Shown piece by piece: positions 22,004 to 33,063 of a stretch of DNA of 64,000 nt. Origin of the DNA: Brassica napus (lineage: Eukaryota; Streptophyta; Magnoliopsida; Brassicales; Brassicaceae); NCBI RefSeq assembly GCF_020379485.1, contig NW_026015192.1, forward strand, positions 1-64,000. Direction: 5' to 3'. The notes under the pieces are model-generated. The model was given only the letters and a program-made list of their open reading frames with translations. It was not told where the DNA came from and ran no database searches. Within the stretch, counting starts at the first letter, position 1. Every line of letters starts with the position of its first letter. Made by a program: the position numbers and the translations under genes.

Positions 22004-24629
22004 ATGGAGTCAAACGTGAGCAGAGAGATGAAGACAAGATCAAGTTATCAAGTGAAGAAAGGGAGAGAAAACAAGTGGATCTGGTCAGATTGGGTAGAGA
22101 CAGCTTTGGAAAGCTGTGGGATTTGGAGTAATCATGTAAAGGAAGAGCCTTTAAAGGTGAGAGCTGCTGAGAAAGATCAGACAGCAAGTTTGAAGGAGAT
22201 TCAAGTAAAGGTAGAACCTTTAAAGGAGGTAGCTGCTGAAGAAGGTCAGACAGCAAGGTTGGAGGGTCATGAAGCCAAGGGCGTGATCTATAGTCTAAGA
22301 CAAAGGAAGGACGAGTTGTATCAGCTTGTGGGGAGGCTGAGAGAAGTAGAATCAGAGTTGGTTATGGTGAAAACTCATACAGGAAGGAGGAAGCAAGATG
22401 TGATCTTTAGCTTTCTTATGGGAGAGATATGTGAGTTGGTTGAACACATTTGTGATGTGTGGGAGATAAACAAGAAGCCAGGTAGATGGAAGAGAGGTAC
22501 AAGCTGCAAGAAGGGAAAGTTGAGAAAACTTTCTAAGATGTGGGTCATGATGAGCAGATTATGGAGGAAGGGTATCAAGGAGAGTATGCAAGTAGGAGAG
22601 TGTTTCTACTCAGCTTACATGGGAGAATCTGTAGAGAGGAGTGGGGTTATGAGGAAGCTAGAGACCAAAGGAGCAGATGAGCGTGTCACAAAGGAGGAAT
22701 GGGATGAGTTTGTCAAGTATGTGTATGCTTTGGCTACGACCCGGAGACAAGGTGCTCCTGCCAAAGCATCCACATCCAACAAACCCATCATTATTGATTC
22801 TGGAGCAAGTCATCACATGATTAGTGATAGAAGCTTAATGAGTGATGTAAAGAAAGCCACTGGGGGTGTGATGATAGCTAATGGTGATAGGATTCCAATA
22901 GAAGGAGTTGGAAAGCTCAAGCTATTTGATAAAGACTCAGATGCCTTCTACATGCCACAGTTTGCTTCAAATTTGCTATCTGTGAGGAAAGCCACAATTG
23001 ATCTTGGCTGTCAAGTAGTATTCAGGCCAGATGATGTTGAGTTCCAAGATTTGAAGACTGGAAGGGTCATTGGGAGAGGAGACAGCAAGAATAATCTATA
23101 TCAGCTCCAATTGGCTAAGATCTCTAAACCCTTTGATTCTATGTGTTTGAGTAGTACTTATGAGAAGATTGATAGTATTACTTGGCATGCTAGATTGGGA
23201 CATCCTCATGCTCGTGCTATTGAATTGATAATTCCTAATATGTCATTTAGTCACTTGGAGTGTGAAGCATGCATATTAGGGAAGCATTGTAGGACTGTTT
23301 TTCCAACATCAGAAACTACTTATGAGCATTGCTTTGATCTAGTTCATTCAGATGTGTGGACTGCTCCTTGTTTGTCTAGAGATAGCCAGAAGTACTTTGT
23401 GACATTCATTGACGAGAAGTCTAAGTATACTTGGCTTACATTGCTTCCATCTAAAGATAGGGTGCTAGAAGCATTTATGAACTTCCAAGCATATGTATCT
23501 AATCAATACAATGCTACTGTGAAGGTACTGAGATCAGATAATGGAGGTGAATACATCAGCAATGCCTTCAAGAGTCATCTAGCCAAGCATGGGATTGTGC
23601 ATCAGACTAGCTGCCCTTACACACCACAGCAGAATGGGGTAGCTGAGAGGAAGAACAGGCACTTGATGGAGGTTGCTAGATCAATGATGTTTCATGCAAA
23701 TGTCCCAAAACGCTTTTGGAGTGATGCTGTGCAGACTGCTTGCTATCTCATCAATCGGGTTCCAACCAAGATATTGAAGAATCTGTCTCCATTTGAGGTA
23801 TTGAACAAGAGTAAACCTGTCATTGATCATCTACGTGTCTTTGGGTGTGTGTGCTATGTCATGGTTCCAGGAGAGCAGAGAAACAAGCTGGAGGCAAAGA
23901 GTACTAAGGCTATGTTCATTGGTTACTCTATCACTCAGAAGGGGTACAAGTGCTATGATCCTGAAGCAAGGAGAGTGATGGTATCTAGAGAAGTGAAGTT
24001 TGTTGAAACAAAAGGTTATTATGAAGAAAAGGAGTGGGAAAATCTGAAGGATTTGTCTCAAGCTCCATCTGATAAGGCAACAATACTGAGAGTGTTGTTA
24101 GAGAAGCTTGGGATAGGATTATCCCAGGATCAGGAAACCGGAAGGAGAGAGTCTTCCAATCAGAGTGGTGGAGCTGGAAGAACAACTCCTCTTGATCATG
24201 AGAGGGGGAATGGAACTGAATCTGGTGAGCAAGAGCAAAACCAAGAGGATTCAGGTCTTCATGATCAAGATACATCACAAGAAGTTGAGAACAATGAGGT
24301 TCAGTCTAGTGGAGAAGTGGATGAGGTTCAGTCTAGTGGAGAAGTGGATGAGGTTCAGTCTAGTGTAGAAGAACAACTCAGACCGGCCAGTTCAGAAGAA
24401 GAGCAAGTGGAGCCGGCTAGTGTGCAAACTGAAGATCAGGTTCAAGCTTTGAGGAGGAGCACAAGGATAAAGAGGGATCCTTCCAACTGGGTAGACACGA
24501 GAGTGTACTACAATGCCCAGGCTGTGGAGCATCCTTCTCAAGCCGTGTGTTCCTTTGCTGAGTTTCCAGAGGAGCATTATGCCTTTATGATTAGTCTGGA
24601 TGAGAGTTATGTACCAAGGACTTATGAAG
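22004..24629 (+). pseudogene. gag-pol: Copia Gag-protease-integrase, cut before RT (E1)
   Basis: About 875 codons from ATG (GACATCTGATGGAG). Residues 1 to about 260 are Gag-like, basic and tryptophan-rich, with DELYQLVGRLRE and ICDVWEINKK matching the copia Gag helix region. No CX2CX4HX4C zinc knuckle is visible. Protease has DSGASHHM with catalytic Asp near 265. The integrase zinc-finger region is WHARLGHPH...CEACILGKHC, and the catalytic triad is Asp450, Asp512 (RSDNGGEY) and Glu548 (QQNGVAERKN), with 35 residues between the last two. An acidic linker follows with repeated EVQSSGEVD. The frame reaches YVPRTYE and then enters the LTR of E2 and stops at 24640. RT and RNase H are therefore lost. 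Confidence 0.9.
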
Positions 24630-25141
24630 TGTTGAGATGAGGTGATGAGGAGTGGATACATTGATAGAGGAAGAGTATTGGGGTGGTCAGTAAGTTTGGG
24701 ATTTACCACAGTAACTTTAAAGTTACTGTGGTAACTAAGTGAAAGGAAGAGAAGTTACCAGGATGGGTTAAATTGGAGTCTAACTGATGTTAATCCTTTC
24801 TTATCTTAAGAAGGACGTGGGAAGAGGATAAGGACGGGATAACGGGTTACTTTGACAGCCTGTATGATGCTGGAAAGGAGAGGATGCTTTTTACTAGTGC
24901 AAGCATGTGAGAAAGCACAGCCAAGTGATTCAAAAGGAGTTCCAGCATGTCCATTGACTCCACATGCTTATACATTTCGAAAACCCTTGTTGCTCTCTCT
25001 ATTAATACTTGTAAACCTCATCAGATATTAATTAATGGAGTTTTGAGTCTCTCTCTCTCTAGAATCTCTCTATTCTCTCTAAATTCTACTCTAATCTTCT
25101 CTGATTATTATTAAACACACTCTAAAACACAAAAGTGTTTA
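24630..25141 (+). repeat. 5' LTR of E2
   Basis: 512 bp, TGTTGAGATGAGGTGATGAG to ACACAAAAGTGTTTA. It contains a perfect 32-bp palindrome at 24703-24734 whose half is TTACCACAGTAACTTT, then a GCATGTGAG/CACATGC pair and TTTCGAAA. Its TATA-like sequence TATTAATA (25000-25007) is weaker than in E1, E3, E4 and E5. Confidence 0.88.
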
Positions 25142-25159
25142 TGGTATCAGAGCCAGGTT
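25142..25159 (+). other. Primer binding site of E2
   Basis: TGGTATCAGAGCCAGGTT directly after the LTR. The leader that follows holds repeated TGTTCTTGAG units (about 25199-25250) before the ATG at 25285. Confidence 0.9.
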
Positions 25160-25284
25160 GCTTAAAAAGGGGGTGAGTGTGTGATTTGTATTTCGCAAAT
25201 TCTTGAGTGTTCTTGAGTGTTCTTGAGTGTTCTTGGTGTTCTTGAGTTCTGATCTTTATTATCTGAGTGGTGTGAGATATTCTG

Positions 25285-26593
25285 ATGGATTCAAACTATC
25301 TCAACATAGAAATGAAGCACAGATCTAGTACAACCATGGAGCTTGAAGAAGAGAGGGATGGCGATTGGTCAAGATGGGCAAAGAGAGCTTTGGGAAGCTG
25401 TGGGTTATGGTGTGGTCATGTAAAGGGGAAGCCTTTAGTGGAAATGGCTACTGAAGAAAGGTCCAAACTTGTGAAGGTCAGTGGAGACAAGAGAGTGATC
25501 CGTGGCTTGAGACAAGGAAAGGATGAGTTGTATCAGCTTGTGGGAAGGCTGAGGGAAGGATGGATGGAGCTGGATATGCTGAGACCAAGCACAGCTGATC
25601 CGAGAGTTATCAAAGAAAGGAGGAAACAAGGTGTGTTCTTTAGCTTTCTTGTGAAGGAGATATGGGCTCTTACTCTTCAAGCGTGTGATTTGTGGGAAGA
25701 GAACAAGAGATCAAACCAGTGGAAAGGTGGTACAAGCTGTAAGAAGGGAAGGCTTAGAAAGCTTTCTAGAGTGTGGCTTAAGATGGGAAAGGCTTGGAAG
25801 AAGAACGTGGAGCCTGGTTATCTAAATGATAAGATAAGCTTGAAGATGATCAAGGAGGTGGCTCAACAAGTGGTAAGAGGAGAGTGTTCTTACTCTGCCT
25901 ATATGAGTAACTCAGTGGAGGATAGTATGGTTATGAAGGAGCAGGAGATCAAAGGAGCAGATGACCCTATCACAAAGAAAGAATGGGATGAGTTTGTCAA
26001 GTATGTGTATGCTTTGGCTACAACCCGGAGACAAGGTGCTCCTGCCTTAGCATCCACATCCAAACCCATCATCATTGATTCTGGAGCAACACATCATATG
26101 ATCAGTGATAGAAGTCTGATCAGTGAAGTCAAGGCTGCAACAGGGAGTGTCATGATAGCTAATGGTGCTAGGATCCCAATAGAAGGAGTGGGAAACCTCA
26201 AGCTGTTTGAGAAGAACTCACCTGCGTTCTATTTGCCTCAATTCACTTCAAATCTGATATCAGTGAAGAAGGCCACAATTGATCTTGATTGTCAAGTAGT
26301 ATTCAGGCCAAATGAGGTTGAGTTTCAAGACTTAAAGACTGGGAGAGTTATTGGTAGAGGGGACATCAGAAATCAGTTGTATCATCTCCAAACAGCTAAG
26401 AACTCTAATCCTATTGATTCTATATGCTTAAGTAGTACTGCTGATAGGTGTGACAGTATTACTTGGCATGCTAGATTAGGACATCCTCATGCTCGTGCAA
26501 TTGAATTGATCAAACCTAATATGTCATTCAATCACTTGGAATGTGAAGCTTGCATCTTAGGGAAGCATTGTAGAACTGTTTTTCCCACATCAG
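25285..26593 (+). pseudogene. gag-pol: Copia Gag-protease-integrase N-terminus (E2)
   Basis: About 436 codons from ATG. The Gag-like part has WAKRALGSCGLW, DELYQLVGRLRE and GECSYSAYM and no zinc knuckle. Protease has DSGATHHM with Asp near 265. The integrase N-terminal finger WHARLGHPH...CEACILGKHC is present, but the frame ends just after TVFPTS where M interrupts it. The integrase triad, RT and RNase H are missing. The stop at 26598 lies in the M LTR. Confidence 0.88.
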
Positions 26594-27173
26594 TGTGATT
26601 TTAGAGATGAGAACAGGTATTGAGAGTTTAGAAAGAGATTATGGTGAGATTAAGGGAAGATGGGATGATTTATGATATGTAAAAGAGAAACATGATGAAC
26701 TAGAGAGAGATTATCATCAGATCGAGTTATCTTATTAATCAAGACAGAGTTTACAATATATAAGATCAGATACAAGGGTTTCAGAGAGACTAAGCATGTG
26801 AGGTCAAGGATAAGGTTGCTTTAATTCAAACTTGATCCAATGGGAGCTGTCACACGTTTTAAGGCATCTTGGACCAGGTTCCTTTTGCCTTTACAGCCTG
26901 TTCCAGCCTGTGTGGATAAGACCCAGCTCCCTTAGCCATCCAAACGGTCATCTCTTCATGGTAAAATCCCCTTTGGCCGTTAACTCCTTTTACTCGGGTA
27001 AAAGATGACTTGGGCGAGTTATGGATCGACCATGGTCCGGATGGTACGGCCTGTACGGCCTTGTACGGCCTGGTCGATCCCTAACCCATCTTTTCCATTC
27101 CTTCACACCATCTCATCTCTTCTTCAACTCCTTAGGACATCTTCTCTCATATATTGATCAGCTCATTTCAACA
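26594..27173 (-). repeat. 3' LTR of M
   Basis: About 580 bp on the minus strand, from TGTTGAAATGAGCTGATCAA to about CTCTAAAATCACA. The exact 3' terminus is uncertain by 2 bp. GTACGGC occurs three times within 20 bp (27044, 27053, 27063) beside GGTCGATCC, the same kind of CGTAC cluster as in H, N and the solo LTR. Confidence 0.8.
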
Positions 27174-27181
27174 CTCCCCCT

Positions 27182-27283
27182 CAAGCTTAACTTAGTAACT
27201 TAGTTAAGCTTGGAACAGCCATGAGATCTTCCTCATTAAAAACCTCACCAAAGAAAACCCATTGGGACAAAACCTTGATGAGG
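27182..27283 (-). promoter_or_regulatory. 3' untranslated RNA hairpins of M
   Basis: On the minus strand the order is hairpin 1 (27243-27283; arms CCTCATCAAGG and CTTTGGTGAGG) and then hairpin 2 next to the polypurine tract (27182-27212; arms CAAGCTTAACT and AGTTAAGCTTG). Hairpin 1 has a G-U pair where E4 has A-U and the others G-C. Hairpin 2 differs from that of E-type elements in both arms while keeping the pairing. Confidence 0.65.
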
Positions 27284-27315
27284 GAAAAAGAGTAAAGACC
27301 TCATGACAAAGGGGA

Positions 27316-29241
27316 TCAGCTCCTTGGAGAAAGATCTATGAGTCCCAATCTGGTATGAATGGACTCCATAGTCTTTTGTCTTGCAGCCTTGGTGAACACA
27401 TCCGCAAGTTGATCCTCACTCCTTGTATAGCATGGCAAGATCACTCCCAAGACAATCATCTGCCTCACTTTGTGGCAATCAACTTCAATGTGCTTGGTTC
27501 TCTCATGGAAGACTGAGTTAGTTGCAATGTGTATAGCTGCTTGGTTATCACAATGCATGGTCATTGGAGTTGCTTGCTCTATCTCCAAATGCTTCAAGAT
27601 CCCTTTGATCCATACCAACTCATTGGTAAGCTTCAGCATGGCTCTATACTCAGCTTCAGCACTTGAGCAGGACACCACCTTCTGCTTCTTACTCTTCCAA
27701 GTCACCAAGTTGCCTCCAATGAATGTACAATAGCCGGTGGTTGATCTTCTGTCTGCTCTATCTCCGGCCCAATCAGCGTCACAATATCCCACCACTTCAG
27801 TACTCTTGTTGCATCCCATCCACACTCCAAGGCTTGATGTCCCGTTCAGATACAAGAGAAGTCTCTCCACCATGCGCCAGTGATGTTCCTTTGGGACTTG
27901 CATATGCTGGCTCACTTGATTCACAGCAAAGCATATGTCTGGTCTTGTGATAGTGAGATAGATGAGCTTCCCTACCAGCTTCCTGTATAGCTTTGGATCA
28001 TGGAAGGCCTTGCTATCTTCAATCTCCCCCTCACGTGGAATCTTGTATCCATCTTCAAGGGGCATCTTTGCTGTCTTATCTCCTTGTATACCTGCATCTT
28101 TCAAAAGATCAAGTGTATACTTCCTTTGGGAAATGAACAATCCTTCCTTAGATCTACACAACTCAATTCCAAGGAAGTATTTCATTTCTCCTAAGTCTTT
28201 GATTTCAAACACAGATTTCAAAAACTCCTTTGTGGCTTTTATACCAGCCTTATCACTACCTGTTATGATAATGTCATCAACATATACAAGTAGACAGATG
28301 ATACCTGAAGGTGTAGTGAGAGTGAAAAGGGTGTGATCCAATTCTGACTTCTTAAATCCACGCCCATTTAAAGTAGTGCTCAGCTTGTTGTACCATGCTC
28401 TAGGTGATTGCTTCAACCCATAGATAGCTTTCTTGAGCCTCAACACATTCCCTGGTTGTACAAGATGCTCAAGACCTGGTGGTGGATACATATACACTTC
28501 ATCTTCTAGTTCCCCTTGAAGAAATGCATTCTTCACATCCATCTGCCAAAGCTCCCACTCAAGATTCACAGCAAGAGACAATACAATTCTTATTGTATGT
28601 AACTTGGCAACAGGAGCAAAGGTATCAATGTAGTCTTCCCCATATGTTTGAGTGTATCCTCTAGCCACCAGTCTTGTCTTCTTTCTATCAATGGTTCCAT
28701 CAGGTAGATACTTAATAGTAAATATCCACTTGCTTGTTACTGCCTTCTTTCCTTTTGGTAACTCACTTTCAAACCAAGTGTCATTCTTTATCATGGCATT
28801 GGCTTCATCACTCACTGATTCTTTCCAGTCTTCATACTGCATTGCTTCTTCATATGATCTTGGTATACTGCTTTCATCTAAGCTCATCATGAATGCACAA
28901 TGCTCCTTTGGATAATAGGCAAAAGAACACACAGCCTGAGAGGGATGCTCCACAGCCTGGGCATTGTAGTACACTCTCGTGTTTACCCAGTTGGAAGCAT
29001 CTCTCTTTAGCCGTGTGCTTCTCCTTAATGGTACCTCAGTTTGTGTTTGCTCTGGTGCTTCTACTTCAGTTGTTTCAACTTCTCCTTGTTCTGGCAACTC
29101 ATTACGCTCTTCACTACTTGGTTCAACTCCACTTTGATCAGGATGATGCGCAAAACCTTGACTCTCATCCACCTCCTCAGTTCCATTCACTCCCTCATGA
29201 TCAAGGTGAGATGGTTCTTCAGCTTCCTGTACTTCAGGTTG
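27316..29241 (-). pseudogene. Copia pol fragment: linker, RT and RNase H (M)
   Basis: About 640 codons open to the junction at 29241, with no genuine start codon. The acidic linker comes first, then RRSTRLKRD, WVNTRVYYNAQAVEHPSQAV, the RT core with YVDD in LLVYVDDIIITGSDKAG, and RNase H with CDADWAGD, SSAEAEYRA, CDNQAAIHIA and ADVFTKA, ending before the 3' untranslated region. No stop or frameshift is seen inside. Gag, protease and integrase are missing. The protein is close to H_L/H_R (QATPMTMHC) rather than to the E3-E5 group (QSTPMTMHC). Confidence 0.88.
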
Positions 29242-30202
29242 TGAGATATGAGAGCTCTGGCTGTGTATGTGTAAGAAAAGCCATTAAAGGCAAAGATAAG
29301 GTCTTGAACTAGTTGAATAAGAGGTCTGATGAAACTAGTGTGAACTTGAATCAGAAACAAAGAGACTTTGAGAGATTAAGAGATTAGAGACTAAGAAAGG
29401 GGTAGATTAAGGGAATCTGATCAAGAACACACTTTTATAATTATGAAGGAGATGGGGAAACCCCCCATACTCTCTTAAGAGCTTACAAAACGTCACCTAA
29501 GAGTTTATATATACTCTTTACACTTTGCAAACTCATAAACCCTAAGATAGATAAGACATGAAGGGTGGAGATGTTCTGATTTGAATTGGACGACCTTGAT
29601 TCAGTCTTGTGGTCTTTGCAGCTTGTTGGTGTCGCCTGATTGGATGTGGGAAGGCTTGGCTAGGAATGCTCCACACAGCCTCATGTATCCGCCCTCTTCT
29701 TTGGCCAGATACATGGTCAAACCTTGCTCTTCCTTTACAGATCTTTACAGCCTGTCCTTGGACTCATAACAGCCACTCACGTTCAGGCACCACTCCCTTA
29801 TCCACAAACAGTCACAGGTGCCAGCCTCTCCTTTGTCTTCTTCTCTTAAGAGTTTTGTCTTCTTCTCTTAAGAGCTGACCTATGCCCTATTTTTGCACCA
29901 ACTTCAAATGTGCTCAAATGGCCGAGTCATGAACTTTTGGGTCGGAAAGGTCCGTACGGATCCGTACGATCCGTACACGTCCGTACCAAATCCGTACGGC
30001 CTCGCCCTAAGTTTGCACACTCAACCATTCACCTCCAAACTCCTTCCATGTCTTCTTAAGATCAGTCTAAGCCCTTCTTGGACTTAACTTCACCCATGAT
30101 AGATACTTCAAGACTCTCCTGAAGCTTTGTAGAACTCTTCCGGAGATCACCTGAAGCTTGCCCTATTTATGCACAAGCTCCATTCTTCTCTTCAGTTCAA
30201 CA
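29242..30202 (-). repeat. 3' LTR of N
   Basis: 961 bp; on the minus strand TGTTGAACTGAAGAGAAGAA to GAGCTCTCATATCTCA. The start matches the solo LTR at 7514-8434. Five CGTAC motifs lie within about 50 bp at 29952-30002 (plus-strand pieces GTCCGTACGGATCCGTACGA and CACGTCCGTACC). The 5' LTR remnant at 32350 repeats its terminal GAGAGCTCTGGCTGTGTATG. Confidence 0.88.
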
Positions 30203-32349
30203 CTCCCCCTCAAGCTTGACTTTAGTAGATCCTAAGTCAAGCTTGGAACCTTGAAGAGCTTCCTCATTAAAAACCTCACCAAGGAAAACCCTTTGGGACA
30301 AAACCTTGATGAGGGAAAAAGAGTAAAGTCTCCAAGGCCTAGGGATTGGCCAGTGAGTCTTTGTGCCTTACCAACAATGTAAGGGACACAAAGACTCTGG
30401 ATCATGGCCCTCATGTGATGCAAGATAGAACCCACTCCTCTTGCTCATCATCAACACTTCTTGTACTCTTCTTTAGACAGATCTTGGTTTCTCCCCCTTT
30501 CTCACAACCTTCTTGTTGTGATCAAGTGCTCGGACTACCAGATCTTCCTTGATAGATACAAGCTGAGTCTTGGCTGCTTCTTCTTCATGAGTCACCACCA
30601 TGTTACTGAAACCTTCATGACAGGATGCTTCAGACTGTAGTACCAATCACCTCACTCTAGAGGCCGCATTGGTGATTGCTTCTTCATCCTTCATTATGCT
30701 TCATAACTGATCTGCTCCTCTTCTTGAATAACCACCAAAGACTCTAGGATCATAGAAGCTTTCTCAACACTCCCCCTCAAGCTTGACCATGTGGAACAAG
30801 TCAAGCTTGGAAGGATAGCTTCTTGATCCGCCCAATCACACCATTGCAACACCTTCTGAACTCGCCATCTTCATGGAGTGCTTGTGGAAACTTCAGCTAC
30901 CTCTTCAGCCACCTCACACTAGAAGCCGCACTGATAGAGTCTTCATCTTCTCACAGCCAAGAGTGCTCTGAACACTCTCTTGCCTAGACACGCCACTGCC
31001 TAGACCCGGATGGCTCCTTCTTCTTCAGTTGCTTGCAATGGACCTTCTGAACCTTCTTGGTCCGACTGATAGCTCACTAAACTCCCCTCCTCAAGCTTGG
31101 ATTGAGTATAGGTCCAAGCTTGCAAGTGAGCTTCAGTGAGACTACACACCTAGTGGCGCATCACCACTCTTGTATCAACTCTCCATTGCACACACAATGG
31201 GCAAACGTCTCCTACTTTCAACTCGGATTGATGATGACCTAAGAACACATCTAGTGTACCTGAAACATCACTCAAACTCCAGCAAAGATAAGACACAAGT
31301 GCATTGGGTCAACCCTTGATGCATCATCAAGTTTGAACACCAATGTCTTTAAGCAATGCAACAGATTAAACTAGACATTTTCAAGTTCTAATCTTTGCAA
31401 GCAAACTCTCTAAGCACAAGTAAGATCATAACAGATTCAATACAAGCTACTTAGGCAATTTTTAAAGCTTCTTTACTCAGCATTTTGACATGAATCTAAT
31501 GCTTCAATGTAAGACAGCCATTTGACAGTATGCACTAACCTTAATCAGTTTTAATTCATGAATGCAACAATATAATCCATCACACATTCATTTATAACTT
31601 AGGCTAAGCATTACTATCATCACTTATCATCAGACAATGCATTACTTTCAATCTGTTTTCAGTACATGAGCTTCAAACAATACCATTTCACATTTAGCAA
31701 ACTCATTACTTAACAGGAGCAAGCATTTTACTCTTTAAACACTAAACAAGCCTTTAAAGCATCCTGGGACAGATTCAACTAATTATATTTAGCAATCACA
31801 CATTATCCTCAGGTTTTTCAATCAATACACATCACAATAACCAGTCAACAACACAAGCTCATTATCAAGAAGGGATAGTATTAGCTTACAGCCAAGGAAC
31901 CGGTTTGGTTCCTTGAACCTCCAATGGCTTTTGGCTCACGGTTTTGTTGGACATGAGAGCATGGATCGTCACCCAGCCTCTCCTCCTTCTACTCATGGCC
32001 CCCTTCTTGTTTCTACAGCTCAAACACCCCTCCTTTCTTCATACATCAAGTCGCCATCTTCATGACATCTTCTCTTCTTGTAGCCGGATGCTAGCAGCTC
32101 ATGGACAAGGAGTTTTGGCTTGAGGTTCATGGCGCCTCTCCATCCTCCTTTGCTTCCAACGTGGCTCTTCATCTAGGCAGGTATGAGAAAGGGTTGAGGA
32201 ACCAGAATGACACGCCAAGCTTCAGTCTTCATGGAGAAGCTGAACCGGATGGAACTGTCTTCTTCATGGCTTGGATTTGAGCTGAGGGATGTGTGTGGGA
32301 TGTGCGGAAGCTTCAACCAGGTTCTGATGAATCTGGCTCTGATACCATG
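30203..32349 (-). other. Internal non-coding region of N
   Basis: 2.1 kb with only short frames. Minus-strand order: primer site TGGTATCAGAGCCAGATT (32347 down to 32330), separated from the LTR by 2 nt; unrecognised sequence; a third degenerate polypurine-like module near 31079-31105; a second module at 30765-30787 in which AAGCTTGAGGGGGAG is followed by TGTTGAGA, the start of an LTR; then hairpin 1 (30274-30314), hairpin 2 (30211-30245) and the true polypurine tract beside the LTR. The serial polypurine modules suggest assembly from 3' ends of related elements. I recognise no captured host gene. Confidence 0.7.
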
Positions 32350-32385
32350 TGAGATTTGAGAGCTCTGGCTGTGTATGTGTAAGAA
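32350..32385 (-). repeat. Remnant of the 5' LTR of N
   Basis: About 36 bp matching the terminal 36 bp of the N LTR (GAGAGCTCTGGCTGTGTATG and flanks). It ends in GAA, shared with the H_R coding sequence that follows, so the joint has a 3-bp microhomology. Confidence 0.85.
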
Positions 32386-33063
32386 TGGAAGGAATCAGTT
32401 GGAGCTGAGGCAGGAGCCATGATCAAGAATGATACATGGTATGAGAGTGAGTTACCAAAAGGGAAGAAGGCTGTGAGTAGTAAATGGATATTCACAATCA
32501 AGTATAAGGCTGATGGAAAGGTTGAGAGGAAGAAGTCAAGGCTAGTAGCAAGAGGTTTCACTCAAACGTATGGAGAAGATTACATAGAAACCTTTGCACC
32601 AGTAGCTAAACTACATACAATACGGATTGTATTAAGCTTGGCTGTGAATCTTGGATGGGGGTTATGGCAAATGGATGTGAAGAATGCATTCTTACAAGGT
32701 GAACTTGAGGATGAAGTATATATGCATCCACCTCCAGGTCTAGAACACTTAGTGAAGAGAGGGAATGTGTTGAGATTGAAGAAAGCCATCTATTGGCTGA
32801 AGCAATCACCAAGAGCTTGGTACAACAAGCTGAGCACTACTCTGAATGGCCGAGGCTTCAAGAAGTCTGAACTAGACCACACTCTCTTCACACTCACAAC
32901 TCCCTCAGGTATGATTGCACTTCTTGTGTATGTTGATGATATCATTATCACAAGAAATGATAAGGAAGGTATCATAGCAACCAAGGAGTTCATTAAATCC
33001 ATGTTTGAGATTAAAGATTTGGGAGAAATGAAATACTTTCTTGGAATTGAGATATGTAGATCC
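32383..33063 (+). pseudogene. Copia RT fragment, first piece (H_R)
   Basis: About 227 codons in frame from GAATGGAAGGAATCAG: DTWYESELPKGKKAV, VARGFTQTYGEDY, QMDVKNAFLQGELEDEVYM and YVDD. Compared with H_L there are substitutions at conserved places, W for G in AIYGLKQSP and RN for GS in ITGSD, which may impair RT. The frame is cut after EICRS by E5 and resumes at 38754. Confidence 0.85.
33059..33063. repeat. Target-site duplication of E5
   Basis: GATCC at 33059-33063 and again at 38749-38753. Removing E5 and one copy makes the H_R frame continuous across AGATCC/AAGGAAGG, which proves the insertion. Confidence 0.95.

Larger units (their letters stand above)
21379..24629 (+). mobile_element. 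E1: 5' half of a Ty1/copia element
   Basis: It has a 5' LTR, primer binding site, leader and a gag-protease-integrase frame, and is interrupted at 24629 (after TGAAG) by E2. It sits in H_L after GACTT. The corresponding right half with its 3' LTR is not found next to H_L sequence. The E1-type 3' LTR at 55785-56251 belongs to a separate copy, E1'. The overlapping parts of E1 and E1' differ at only about eight positions in 2.6 kb by eye. Confidence 0.86.
24630..26593 (+). mobile_element. E2: 5' part of a Ty1/copia element
   Basis: It has a 5' LTR, primer site, leader and a gag-protease-partial integrase frame. It is inserted in E1 after TGAAG and broken at 26593 by the LTR of M. No 3' LTR of this type is found elsewhere in the window, so its right half is missing. 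Confidence 0.85.
26594..29241 (-). mobile_element. M: 3' half of a Ty1/copia element
   Basis: Minus-strand element with a 3' LTR, polypurine tract, both 3' hairpins and the RT/RNase H half of pol. It interrupts E2 after CATCAG and is itself interrupted at 29241 by N. Its upstream half and 5' LTR are absent. Related to H but clearly a separate copy. Confidence 0.85.
29242..32385 (-). mobile_element. N: non-coding LTR retrotransposon, nearly complete
   Basis: Minus strand: 3' LTR 29242-30202, internal region 30203-32349, and only about 36 bp of the 5' LTR (32350-32385). The internal region carries a primer site at its 5' end and a polypurine tract and hairpins at its 3' end, but no open frame of useful length and no recognisable Gag or Pol. 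This fits a large non-autonomous derivative mobilised by coding relatives. It interrupts M after GGTTG. The 5' LTR is broken at the junction with H_R. Confidence 0.8.

Noticed and set aside
23985..24278. Antisense open frames of 60-140 codons over the pol genes
   Set aside because: They mirror the conserved coding strand and recur in each copy; no independent coding signal.
30203..32349. A captured host gene inside N
   Set aside because: No frame of useful length and no recognisable motif or exon structure on either strand.
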